A DNA stretch of 64,000 nt from Rhodanobacter sp. B04 (GTDB lineage: Bacteria > Pseudomonadota > Gammaproteobacteria > Xanthomonadales > Rhodanobacteraceae), in assembly GCF_002001125.1 (NCBI RefSeq), contig NZ_MUNV01000009.1, forward strand, positions 124,001 through 188,000, read 5' to 3'. Below are positions 16,836 to 26,926 of the stretch, piece after piece. The number at the start of each line of letters is the position of its first letter. Position 1 is the stretch's first letter. The position numbers and the translations under genes are program-made. The notes under the pieces were generated by a model, which saw nothing but the letters and a program-made list of their open reading frames with translations, made no database searches and was not told where the DNA came from.

Positions 16836-18827
16836 TCAATGAAACTGGTCGCTGGCCGGCACCCATGAGCTGGATGACGACGATGCTGGCCTGAAGCTCT
16901 TCGCGACAGGTACCACACTGTCTTCGCAGCCAGGCGGCAGCGGGCCACCGCTGACCCGGGCCGCCGCACATTGCGCGCTGTTGTCGAGCTTGATCGGCGT
17001 CGCCGTTGCAGCGGCGCGGGCTGTCGTTGCCGGCGCGGGCGCCGCCACCGGATTGGCCGGCGCCAGATGCATGCGGTCGTAGACCTTTGCGGCGACGGGT
17101 GCAGGCGGCGGGTCCGGGTTGTCGCAACCGAACAGGCTCATCGGCAGCAGCGGCATCACCTTGCATTCGACACGCACGCCGCGCGGCAGATGGAAGGTAT
17201 GCGCCACCGTGGTCTTTTCCACCGCATGGCGCAATGCGGTATCGACCGAACTCTCGCCTTCCGGAGTCCAGTCGCCATCGAAGCGGGTCGGCTTGTAGCC
17301 GATGTTCGGGGTGCCGTGGCCCATGACCTGCGTGTCGCCATGCGGCTTCAATTGCACGTAGCCGTCGGGCGTGCCATGCACGGCTCCCTCGGCAGCACCG
17401 GGCTGGTTGCCACCGAGCTGGCCCGGGCCCTGCGCCTTGCCGCCGGCGCCCTCGGTTCCGCTCTGCCCGGGCTTCGCTGGAGAACCATTGGTTCGGCTCG
17501 TCTCGCTTTCCGTCGCAGCAGCGACCCCGTTGGGCTCGCCCGGCGTGGCGGTATCGCTGCCCAGCGGAATGGCATTGGGCGCGGTGCTGAGGTCACGCTC
17601 TGCATGGGCCTGGCTCGGATTCGCTGCAGCGGCTGGCTGTTCGCTCGCGGCAGGCGCGGGCGATTCGGCCGCCTGGTTTGCGGCCGACGGCGGCAGCGCA
17701 GGCGCAATGGCCGCAGCGACCTCCGGCGGCGCGGTCGGTTGCACCGGCTCGATGGAAGGCACGATGGCTGGCGTGAGCACCTTGTCGGCAACATCAACCT
17801 TGGCCGCCGGTGCCCGCACCGGTACTGGTGTGACTACTGCGGAAGTCAACGGCACCGCCTCAAGCTCGACCTCGGCCACATCGACGTGCGGTGCCTGCAC
17901 GTGCAACTGCTCGCCCGGCGCGCTCGGACTGGGCGGGATCAGCTGGGCCTGCAAGTGCACCGTGGGCAACGGCTGCGCCGGCAATGGGGTCGGTTGCAAC
18001 TCGGGTACCGGCGGCGCTGCAATCGCCTCCATCCTGGCTGGCACCACACTGGTCGGCACGCTCGCTTTCGGTACCGCGATGTCCAGCGCGATGTTTGCCA
18101 CGGCGATCGGCGGCGATGCCGGTACCGGCGACTCCGGCGTCGCCAGTGAGGGTGGCGGCGGCAACGGACGGGTGCCTTCGAGTTGCGGCGGGCGCACCGG
18201 CTCGGGCTGGAATTTTGGAGGCGACGGCGGCTGCAGCGACGGCAAAGGCACCGGCGATGGCTCGATGGCCAAGGGAACCGGTTGCGGCTGCGGTGTCGGC
18301 GCCGGCTTGGGCAGGCTCACCGGTGCGGGAGGTGCCGCCACCGGCTTGGCTGTCTGGGCCATGGATTTTGTCGCTTGGGCGACTACTGGCGGCGCAGGGG
18401 CCGGGGCTGGCTGGGCGGTGACCACTGCTTCCAGGTTTGCGCTGCGCTCGCGGATCGACGCAGCGTGGCTGGCGCGTCCCTGATGCCGCGGCCCCAATTC
18501 TTTCGGCGGGGTGCCGAGCACGGGCGGTGGTGGCGGTGTTTCGGGCGTCTCGATCAGGCGCACCTGCACGAACGGCTCTTTCCCCTCCGGCGGCAGCTTG
18601 ACCTCATAGGCCGGGCCGAGCACGAAGGCGAACAGGAACAGCAGGTGCACCAGCAGCGCGCCGACCATGGCGAGCACGCGCAGGCCGCGCTCGCGCGGGC
18701 GCTCACGGGTACGCCGGCGATACACCCCGGCACGGGCGGCGGCGGCCCGCGGCGAGCTCAGGATGGCCCGTGAGGGGTGGCTGGCGGGACGGCCGGCGGC
18801 AGATGGATCCGGGGGCGGCAAAGGCAT
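16836..18827 (-). CDS. Large proline-rich, single-pass TonB-like membrane protein (paralogue 1)
   Basis: About 663 residues. A short Arg-rich cytoplasmic N-terminus precedes one membrane helix (about 50-72, VLAMVGALLVHLLFLFAFVL). Then comes PPEGKEPFVQVRLIETPE, a very long Pro/Ala-rich low-complexity stretch of about 400 residues, and a conserved C-terminal domain. The last domain (GDTQVMGHGTPNIGYKPTRF, DWTPEG, HAVEKTTVAHTFHLPRGVRV, a Cys-containing GCDNPDPPPAP) is clearly shared with the neighbour at 18954-19826. Topology resembles TonB, but the final domain is not the TonB C-terminal fold as far as I can tell. ATG 18827 is chosen tentatively; 18863 is also possible. A periplasm-spanning or sensing role is inferred. 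Confidence 0.65.
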   Translation of the reverse strand: MPLPPPDPSAAGRPASHPSRAILSSPRAAAARAGVYRRRTRERPRERGLRVLAMVGALLVHLLFLFAFVLGPAYEVKLPPEGKEPFVQVRLIETPETPPPPPVLGTPPKELGPRHQGRASHAASIRERSANLEAVVTAQPAPAPAPPVVAQATKSMAQTAKPVAAPPAPVSLPKPAPTPQPQPVPLAIEPSPVPLPSLQPPSPPKFQPEPVRPPQLEGTRPLPPPPSLATPESPVPASPPIAVANIALDIAVPKASVPTSVVPARMEAIAAPPVPELQPTPLPAQPLPTVHLQAQLIPPSPSAPGEQLHVQAPHVDVAEVELEAVPLTSAVVTPVPVRAPAAKVDVADKVLTPAIVPSIEPVQPTAPPEVAAAIAPALPPSAANQAAESPAPAASEQPAAAANPSQAHAERDLSTAPNAIPLGSDTATPGEPNGVAAATESETSRTNGSPAKPGQSGTEGAGGKAQGPGQLGGNQPGAAEGAVHGTPDGYVQLKPHGDTQVMGHGTPNIGYKPTRFDGDWTPEGESSVDTALRHAVEKTTVAHTFHLPRGVRVECKVMPLLPMSLFGCDNPDPPPAPVAAKVYDRMHLAPANPVAAPAPATTARAAATATPIKLDNSAQCAAARVSGGPLPPGCEDSVVPVAKSFRPASSSSSSWVPASDQFH

Positions 18828-18953
18828 GCGATCAGTGTAGCGGGCACTGCCACGATTCCACATGACGCTGGTGCGTGAATGCGTGACCGACGCCTGCAGC
18901 CCGGAAATCGTTGCCCACCGAAGCCACTGACGCAGCGACGCTACGCGGAAGCT

Positions 18954-19826
18954 TCAAGGACGACCGGCCGTACCTGCAGCGCGATCGCGCAGCTCGGCGT
19001 CGACCGCGCGATTCGGCGTATCGACCGGACAACCCGACGCCAGCGGCTTGCCGGCACGGTACATCGCGATGCAAGCCTCGACGCTGGGCGGCTTCGGTGC
19101 ATGCGGATCAACCGCCAGCGACTGCGCCGGAGCCATGCTCAGACGCTCGTCGCCATCCTTGGCTGAAGGCGGTGGTGGCGGATCACCACCGCAGCCGCCG
19201 GACAGCAGGAATACCGCGCAATGGATGCGCACGCCGCCGGGCAGCTCGATGGTCTTCTTGACCGTGGTCTTGTCCACCAGCTTCTGCAGGGCATCGTCGA
19301 CCGCGTTGCCATGGCCGCGCCAGTCGCGTTCGAGACGCGTCGCCTGGTATGTGACCGGACTGCTGTGCTGCATGATCCGCGTATCGCCCTGCGGCAGATT
19401 CTGCACATAGCCGGGCACCGGGGCACTGGTGGCAGGCGCCGGCAGCAACGGCTCGCCGTTCTTGTCGTAAAGCCGCGGCGTATCCGCCGGCTTCGTTGCG
19501 GGCAATTGCATGGTCATCGCATCCTTCGCCACCGGCTCGCGCGGCTTCGGCGGCGCGCGCGGAGCCGGTGGCGGCGGAAGTGGGGGCGGCGGCTGTACCG
19601 CCGCCGCCGGCGCGCGCGTGATGAAGCGCACTTCCAGCACCTGCTCCGGCTGCACGCGCGACGCCGATACCGGCGATGGGCGCATTTCGCCCCAGACCAC
19701 CAGCATGAACAACACGTGCAGCAGCAGCGCCACGGCCAGCGCCAGCCGTTGCCAGCGCCGCTCCGGAGAGGGCTCGCGCCAGCGCAATTGCCGCAGCCGT
19801 GCCCTGGTCAGCCCATCCAGCGGCAT
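18954..19826 (-). CDS. Proline-rich, single-pass TonB-like membrane protein (paralogue 2)
   Basis: About 290 residues with the same plan as the next gene but a much shorter linker. It has an Arg-rich N-terminus, one helix (LALAVALLLHVLFMLVVW), then VLEVRFITRAPA, a PPPPLPPPPAPRAPPKP segment and the shared C-terminal domain: GDTRIMQHSSPVTYQATRLE, DWRGHGNAVDDAL, LVDKTTVKKTIELPGGVRIH, GGCGGDPPPPP. The start is uncertain: ATG 19826, or TTG 19859. The tandem arrangement 126 bases apart, with conserved ends but a linker of very different length, points to duplication followed by linker expansion or loss. Confidence 0.65.
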   Translation of the reverse strand: MPLDGLTRARLRQLRWREPSPERRWQRLALAVALLLHVLFMLVVWGEMRPSPVSASRVQPEQVLEVRFITRAPAAAVQPPPPLPPPPAPRAPPKPREPVAKDAMTMQLPATKPADTPRLYDKNGEPLLPAPATSAPVPGYVQNLPQGDTRIMQHSSPVTYQATRLERDWRGHGNAVDDALQKLVDKTTVKKTIELPGGVRIHCAVFLLSGGCGGDPPPPPSAKDGDERLSMAPAQSLAVDPHAPKPPSVEACIAMYRAGKPLASGCPVDTPNRAVDAELRDRAAGTAGRP

Positions 19827-19859
19827 CAGCCCACGACCCGGCTGACCCTCGTCCGGCAA

Positions 19860-20220
19860 GGGTTGGCTCTGCGGTTCGACCTGCAGCGGATGGGCGATGA
19901 CGACACCTCAGGTGGCACGGATGGCTGCGCACAGGATGCGCAGTGGTGCTTGAACCCGGCAGGACTGGCGGGCACAAGCGTGTGCGGGAATTCACGCGTC
20001 CACCACAGACCACCACGGACGACACCGGTTCCCCGCACTGCAGCTTGACCATGCCAGGCATTCGCTCAAATCTACGCGGGCGGCGCCACGCGCCGCTCCG
20101 CCATGACCGCCCTCACGGACGACCATGACGGCCCGCCAGTTCAGTCGCCAACGCGCGGCTTCGTGCGGCGCCGTTGTCCATGCCGGCACGAACTGCGCCC
20201 AGTCATGGGAGGGTCGCATC
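19860..20220. other. Divergent intergenic region, nothing recognised
   Basis: About 360 bases between the divergent proline-rich protein gene and the EF-G paralogue. Promoters for both directions must lie here, but I could not assign convincing -35/-10 pairs. No coding region or strong hairpin was seen. Confidence 0.5.
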
Positions 20221-22260
20221 GTGTCGTACACCACGGAAAGCATCCGCAACATCGCGCTCGCCGGTCACGCGGGCGTGGGCAAAACCACGCTGTTCGAAGC
20301 CTTGCTGCAGGCCGGCGGCGCGATCCAGACAACGGGTTCGGTGGAACGCGGCACCACCGTCTCGGATACCGACAGCCAGGAAAAGGCGCGCACCCATTCC
20401 ATCGACAGCTGCGTGGCGACCATCGACCACGGCGGCTGTCACCTCAACCTGATCGATACCGCCGGCTACGCCGACTTCCGTGGCGGTACGCTGGCCGCAT
20501 TGGCCGCAGTGGAAACCGTGGCGGTGATGGTGAACGCGATCAACGGCATCGAGCACGGCACCCGCCGCATGATGGCGCATGCCAAGGCGCGCGGACTGGC
20601 GCGCATGCTGGTGGTCAACAAGATCGATTTCGACGGCGCCAACCTGGCCGCGCTGGTCGATGCGCTGCGCGATGAATTCGGCAGCGAGTGCCTGCCGGTG
20701 AACCTGCCCGCCGGTCACGGCCGGCGCGTGCTCGATTGCTTCTTCCACAGCGAGGGCGACACCGATTTCTCTTCGCTGGCCGAGGCGCACCAGCGCATCC
20801 TCGACCAGGTCGTGGAGATCAACGAAAGCATGATGGGTGCCTACCTCGACGCCGGTGAAGACGCGCTGACGCCGCAACAGCTGCACGATGCCTTCGAGCA
20901 GTGCCTGCGCGAAGGCCACCTGGTACCGATCTGCTTCGTCAGCGCGCGCACCGGCGTGGGCGTCCATGAATGGCTGGAGGTCGCCGAGCGGTTGCTGCCG
21001 AATCCGGCCGAGGGCAACCCGCCACCGTTCGTGCGCGGCGACGGCAAGCCGCTGGAAATCCGCGCCGAAGCGGCGCGGCATGTGATCGCCGACGTGTTCA
21101 AGATCGTCAACGATCCGTTCGTCGGCAAGCTGGGGGTGTTCCGCGTCTGGCAGGGCACGATCCGCCGCGACAGCCAGCTGCTGATCGACGACGGCCGCAA
21201 GCCGTTCAAGGTCGGCCACCTGTTCCGCGTGCAGGGCAAGACCCACGTGGAGATCGAGACGGCGATCCCCGGCGACATCGCGGCGGTGGCGAAGATCGAG
21301 GACATCCACTTCGACGCCGTGCTGCACGACTCACACGATGAGGACCTGATCACGCTGGCGCCGCTGGCCTTTCCGGCGCCGATGTTCGGCCTCGCACTGG
21401 AACCGAAGCACAAGGGCCAGGAACAGAAACTCTCCAACGCACTGGCGCGGCTGGCCGAAGAGGACCCGTGCTTTCGCGTCGAGCACCACAAGGAGCTCAA
21501 CGAGACGGTGGTGCGCGGCCTCTCCGACCTGCACCTGAAGGTGATGCTTGAACGCATGCGCGAGCGCTACGGCGTCGAGGTGGTGACTCACCCGCCGCGC
21601 ATCGCCTATCGCGAAACCATCGCCGCCCACGCCGAAGGCCACCACCGGCACAAGAAGCAGACCGGTGGCGCCGGTCAGTTCGGCGAGGTGTTCCTGCGCG
21701 TCGAACCGCTCGAGCGTGGCGCCGGTTTCGAATTCGTCGATGCCGTGAAAGGCGGCGTGATTCCCGGCCAGTTCCTGCCCGCGATCGAGAAAGGCGTGCG
21801 CCAGGCGATGGAGCACGGCGCGATCGCCGGCTATCCGCTGCAGGATCTGCGCGTGACGGTGTACGACGGCAAGTACCATCCGGTCGATTCGAAGGAGGTC
21901 GCCTTCGTCAGCGCCGGCAAGAAGGCCTTCCTCGACGCCATCGGCAAGGCGCGTCCGGTCGTGCTGGAACCGATCGTGAATGTCGAGGTGGCGATTCCCG
22001 AGCACAACGTCGGTGACGTCACCGGCGGTCTCGCCGGCAAGCGCGCGCGCATCATGGGCACCGATACCCAGCGTGGCGGCGAACTGGTGATCAAGGCACA
22101 GGCACCGCTGGCCGAGCTGATCGACTATCCCACCGAGCTGAAGTCGATGACCGGTGGCCGCGGCCGCTACAGCCTAGACCTCAGCCATTACGAGACCGTG
22201 CCGGCCACCGTGCAGAAGCAGCTCAGCGAGGCGTGGAAGCCGCATGCGGAGGAGGACTGA
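20221..22260 (+). CDS. Elongation factor G paralogue (EF-G2/FusA2 type)
   Basis: A 679-residue translational GTPase. Visible motifs are the G1 loop GHAGVGKTT, G3 DTAGY, G4 NKID, then the EF-G domain II-V order, including the domain IV block HKKQTGGAGQFGEVFLRVEP and the C-terminal GGRGRYSLDLSHYE. It is shorter and more divergent than housekeeping EF-G, and no ribosomal protein genes are adjacent, so it is a second copy. Known EF-G2 paralogues differ in activity (some act in recycling or have weak translocation activity), so its exact function is open. GTG at 20221 is preferred because GGGAGGG stands 6 bases upstream; ATG 20125 would add an unrelated N-terminus. Confidence 0.88.
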   Translation: MSYTTESIRNIALAGHAGVGKTTLFEALLQAGGAIQTTGSVERGTTVSDTDSQEKARTHSIDSCVATIDHGGCHLNLIDTAGYADFRGGTLAALAAVETVAVMVNAINGIEHGTRRMMAHAKARGLARMLVVNKIDFDGANLAALVDALRDEFGSECLPVNLPAGHGRRVLDCFFHSEGDTDFSSLAEAHQRILDQVVEINESMMGAYLDAGEDALTPQQLHDAFEQCLREGHLVPICFVSARTGVGVHEWLEVAERLLPNPAEGNPPPFVRGDGKPLEIRAEAARHVIADVFKIVNDPFVGKLGVFRVWQGTIRRDSQLLIDDGRKPFKVGHLFRVQGKTHVEIETAIPGDIAAVAKIEDIHFDAVLHDSHDEDLITLAPLAFPAPMFGLALEPKHKGQEQKLSNALARLAEEDPCFRVEHHKELNETVVRGLSDLHLKVMLERMRERYGVEVVTHPPRIAYRETIAAHAEGHHRHKKQTGGAGQFGEVFLRVEPLERGAGFEFVDAVKGGVIPGQFLPAIEKGVRQAMEHGAIAGYPLQDLRVTVYDGKYHPVDSKEVAFVSAGKKAFLDAIGKARPVVLEPIVNVEVAIPEHNVGDVTGGLAGKRARIMGTDTQRGGELVIKAQAPLAELIDYPTELKSMTGGRGRYSLDLSHYETVPATVQKQLSEAWKPHAEED

Positions 22261-22261
22261 G

Positions 22262-22858
22262 ATGCCACGATCGAAGCTTTCAGCTGGATACCCTGCGGCC
22301 AGCTTCATGTTCGCTTCCGGCCGCAGCCGCCTGTGCAGCATGATCGCCTGCGTCGTGCTGCTTGGCGCATGCGGCATGCATGCCGACGCCGCCCCGGATC
22401 AGCATGCCGACACCGCCAGCATCACCCTGCAACGCAGCAGTTGTTTCGGCAACTGCCCTGCTTACCGCGTGACCATGACACCGCAGGGTGAGGTCGGCTT
22501 CGAAGGCCATGTCCAAACGCGGACCCGCAACGCCCGCGGGCATGCCACATCAGCGCAGATCGCGCAGATTCACGCCGCGCTCGAACAGGCCGGCTTTCGC
22601 TCCATGCATGACAGCTACGTCTCGCAAGAAGATGGGTGCGAGACGGTGATGAGCGACCAGCCCGGCGTGAAAATCACGATCGTCGACGCCAGCGGCAGCA
22701 AGACCGTGGATTTCTACAACGGGTGCACGGGCGCCGTTGCCGATGCGGTGCGGCCAAGAATCGAGCGGCTGGCCCGCACCATCGACCAGCAGCTGGGCAC
22801 CGCCCGCTGGATCGGCACCTTGGCTGCACCCGGCGACAGGAAAGCAGCCGATCACTGA
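22262..22858 (+). CDS. DUF6438 lipoprotein
   Basis: A 198-residue exported protein with a lipobox (LLGACG, lipidated Cys at about residue 37) preceded by a long charged N-terminus. The mature part starts with ITLQRSSCFGNCPAYRVTM, the hallmark of DUF6438, and has further cysteines (C in DGCETVMS and in YNGCTGAV) that may form disulfides. It begins 1 base after the EF-G2 stop, with GGAGGA inside the end of that gene as its ribosome site, so the two are translated from one transcript. Why a lipoprotein is coupled to an elongation factor is unclear. Confidence 0.75.
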   Translation: MPRSKLSAGYPAASFMFASGRSRLCSMIACVVLLGACGMHADAAPDQHADTASITLQRSSCFGNCPAYRVTMTPQGEVGFEGHVQTRTRNARGHATSAQIAQIHAALEQAGFRSMHDSYVSQEDGCETVMSDQPGVKITIVDASGSKTVDFYNGCTGAVADAVRPRIERLARTIDQQLGTARWIGTLAAPGDRKAADH

Positions 22859-22961
22859 GACGGCTGCGCCGTCATGTTGGTCACGCGCCATGTCCATGGC
22901 GCGATGATCGCCACTTGCCACCTACCAGTGCATGCTTTGCGCATCGCGCCGGGAGAACACG

Positions 22962-23471
22962 ATGAGTCGAGCCTTCACCAGGGAATCCGATGACGGCGAT
23001 GCGAAGGCGTTGCCGGATATTCCGCTGAGCGAGCACCCGAACTACGTCACGCCGCGCGGGCTGGCTCAATTGCGTGCGCGGCTGCAGGCAGCGACCGCAC
23101 GCCATGATGCGCTGAAGGCCTCCAACGACACACTGGTACAGCAGAACGAGCTGGCGCCGCTGGAGCGCGAACTGCGCTGGCTCAACGCGCGCGTGAACAG
23201 CGCGATCGAGGTGGACCTGCTGTCGCAACCGCAGAACCGCGTCGCCTTCGGTGCGATCGTCACCCTGGACAGCGTCGAAGGCGAACAGCATTACTGCATC
23301 GTCGGCGAGGACGAGGCCGATGCCGAACAGCACCGGGTCAGCTACCTGTCGCCGCTGGCCCAGGCCCTGCTCGGCGCGCAGATCGGCGACGAAGTGAACT
23401 GGAAGCGCCCCGCCGGCGACCTGCTGATCGAGGTGGTCGCGATCGACTATGACGGCGAGACACTACCGTGA
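22962..23471 (+). CDS. GreA/GreB-family transcription elongation factor
   Basis: A 169-residue RNA polymerase secondary-channel factor homologue. The N-terminal coiled coil (about 25-80, with YVTPRGLAQLRARLQ as its start) is followed by the C-terminal FKBP-like domain (VAFGAIVTLD, YCIVGEDEAD, VSYLSPLAQALLGAQIGDEV). This order fits a GreB-like protein that rescues backtracked polymerase by stimulating transcript cleavage. The tip of the coiled coil lacks an obvious DxxE-type acidic pair, so it may not stimulate cleavage in the usual way. GGGAGAA lies upstream of the ATG. Confidence 0.8.
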   Translation: MSRAFTRESDDGDAKALPDIPLSEHPNYVTPRGLAQLRARLQAATARHDALKASNDTLVQQNELAPLERELRWLNARVNSAIEVDLLSQPQNRVAFGAIVTLDSVEGEQHYCIVGEDEADAEQHRVSYLSPLAQALLGAQIGDEVNWKRPAGDLLIEVVAIDYDGETLP

Positions 23472-23490
23472 CCGTCGTGCTGGCGACGCG

Positions 23491-24797
23491 CTACAGCCGA
23501 CCGCCCCGCTTCAGGCTCAGATAGCGTTCGATCAACACACCGGACAGCTCGTTGCAGCTGACATCGAGCGTGTTCACGCCCTCGCGGCGCAAACCCTCAT
23601 GCACACGTTCACGCTCGGCCAGATAGTGCATCGCTGCGGCGCTGCGGATGCCGGTTTCCAGGCTGTCGCCCGCTTCGACCGCGACCCGGTCCAGCGCCAG
23701 CTCGCGCAGGCTGACCAGCATCACCAGATGCCGCTGCGCCAGCATTGCCACCGCCGTACGCAGTTCCGCATCGTCCTCGTCGCGCACATTGGTGACCAGC
23801 ACGATCAGCGCGCGACGCTGCTGATGCGCCCGCAGCGCGCTGGCTGCCGCGAGGTAATCGGTCGCCAGCGGCATCGCCTGCAGGTCGTAGCCGGCAGCCA
23901 GCAGCATGTCCATGCCGCCACTGCCCTGTTGTGGCGGCAGCCAGCGCTGTTGCTGGCCGGTGCAGGCCAGCAGGCCGACCGCGTCGCCCTGGCGCAGCGC
24001 GATGCTGGCCAGGGCCAGCGAGGCATTGAGCACGTGATCGAAATGCGCCAGATGATCGTCCTGCGCCAGCATGCGCCGGCCGCAGTCGAGCATCAGCACC
24101 ACCTGCTGGTTGCGCTCGTCGCGATACTCGCGCGAGATCAGCCGGCTGCTGCGCGCGGTGGCCTTCCAATCGATCTTGCGCAGGCTGTCGCCGACGCGAT
24201 AGTCACGCAGTTCCTGGAACTCGGTGCCGTCGCCGCGCCGGCGCTGCAACCGCGCGCCGACACTGCGCGAGGCCAGCTCCACGCTGAGTCCGGCCAGCTC
24301 GGCCAGTGAGGCGAAGTTCGGATACACCTTCACGGTCGAAGTGATGCCAATCACGCGGCGTGCCGCCCAGCAACGCCACGGCGAACGCAATTGCAGGTGG
24401 CAGCCGTCGAAGTTGAACTGGCCGCGGGCATCCGGCGTCACCATGTAGTCGAGCAGCACTTCGTTGCCCGGTTGCAGCGACAGTGCGCGCGGCATCCCGC
24501 GCACCGCCCAGCCGCCCGGATGCAGGTCGTGCAGGCGCAGCTCCTGCGTTCGCGCGATGACCGCACGCAGGCGCAGGCCGATGCGTGCTTCCTGACCCAG
24601 CGGCATCACCGAGGCCACTTCGCGCTGCAACCCGGGCGAAGGCATGCGCCACAGGCGCAAGCCATCGGCCAGCGCCAGCAGTGCGACCAGCAGGCCATAT
24701 GCCAGCCACGCCGACAACGGCAACCAGGCCACGCTCGCAAACATGCCGAGCGCGGCCCAGCCAGCCAGCAGCCATAACAAGAGCGGTGCCGGTCGCA

Positions 24798-24801
<4 letters not shown>
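23491..24801 (-). CDS. DUF58 domain protein of the MoxR cluster
   Basis: A 436-residue inner-membrane protein. Two close N-terminal helices (PLLLWLLAGWAALGMF and SAWLAYGLLVALLAL) are followed by a cytoplasmic domain. The DUF58 signature is DYRVGDSLRKIDWKATARS at about 215-235, and a vWA-like region follows (VVLMLDCGRRM, a DxG-type start of a metal-site). It is the last gene of a six-gene minus-strand operon and overlaps the MoxR gene by 4 bases (ATGA). DUF58 proteins are thought to be clients or partners of MoxR AAA+ ATPases. Confidence 0.88.
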
Positions 24802-25801
<1,000 letters not shown>

Positions 25802-25805
<4 letters not shown>

Positions 25806-26926
25806 GGGCGGCTCCTGAGTCGCGCCAGGGTGATGATGGATGCGCGAAACGCCTGGGCGTTCGCGGATGACTGGAAGGCGTGCGCAACCTGCTCGGGCGC
25901 CAGCTGGCTGCGTTGCGCGAGGCGCGCATACAGCGCATCGCCGTGCAGCATGGCGCTGGCCGGGTCGCGCCGCCGCCAACGTGAGAGCACGGCCTGGCAG
26001 GCCAGGTTGTGCAGGCTGCGGCCGCTGTCGCGACGGTAGACGAACTCGCCGGCCGCCTGCACATGTTCGAGCAGGGCGCGCCGATGCATCGCCGGGGCCG
26101 GCATCAGCGGCCCGAACCGCTCGCTGCGCATGGCCATCCAGGCGACCAGCAGCAGGCTCAATGCCAGCAGTGCCGGCCAGCCCTTGAGCAGCAACAGTTT
26201 CAGGAACGACATGCCATCCAGCGCATACACCAGATAGATCCGCCCAAGACCGAAGTTCGGCGCCAGCAGGCGCCAGTCGAATTGCTGCGCCCCGGCGTTG
26301 CGCAACTGGTTGCCGGAGAGCAGGTCCAGATTGCTCAGCAGGCTGACCACTCCCGCCCCGAGTCGTGCCCGGGCAAACAGATAGCCATCCTGCGCATCGC
26401 CGATCGATGCTTCGACGACAGCGGTGCCCAACCGATTCAGGCGGAAACGGCGCCCGCACAACTGCACGTCGTCGGCCGACGTGCCGGCAGCGGAACCCAT
26501 CGGGTGGATCGTGCTGCAGGCAAATTCCGCCGCACGCGGATCGAGCAGGTTCAGTGCTTCGAACAGCGGTGTGTGCGTGGCCACGGTCGATCCTGGCGAC
26601 AGCAGCAAGTGACCGCCTCCACGCACCCACTCGGCGATGCGCGCGGCATCGTCGACATCGACGCGGCTGCTGTCATCGCCCAGCACCAGGGTGTCGCCCG
26701 ACCGCAACGGCAACCGCTGCGGATCGAGCGTGGTCAGCGCGGTGACCGGGGCATCCAGCCGGCGCAAGGTCTGTTCGAGCGCGAAGAACCGGTTGTAGCT
26801 CGCCTCGCCATGCGCGGCGACCGGCTGGGTGACCTCCTTGCGCTCGAACGTGGCGAAGAAGGCGCCCACCAGCACCAGCATCACACCTGCCGCCAGCAGG
26901 CCTGTATAGAGTGTGCCGCGGCTCAT
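25802..26926 (-). CDS. DUF4350 membrane protein
   Basis: A 374-residue protein with an N-terminal helix (LYTGLLAAGVMLVLVGAFFA), a periplasmic region (ASYNRFFALEQTLRRLDAP, GDTLVLGDDSSR and GGHLLLSPGS, resembling a ThuA/GATase-like fold as in DUF4350), and a second helix near residue 265 (LLLLKGWPALLALSLLLVAW) followed by a cytoplasmic tail. The start overlaps the DUF4129 gene stop by 4 bases. Its role in the MoxR cluster is unknown. Confidence 0.8.

Noticed and set aside
16836-18863. Naming the proline-rich proteins TonB
   Set aside because: The topology fits, but the conserved C-terminal domain lacks the TonB C-terminal pattern (YP-x-A block). Only TonB-like shape is claimed.
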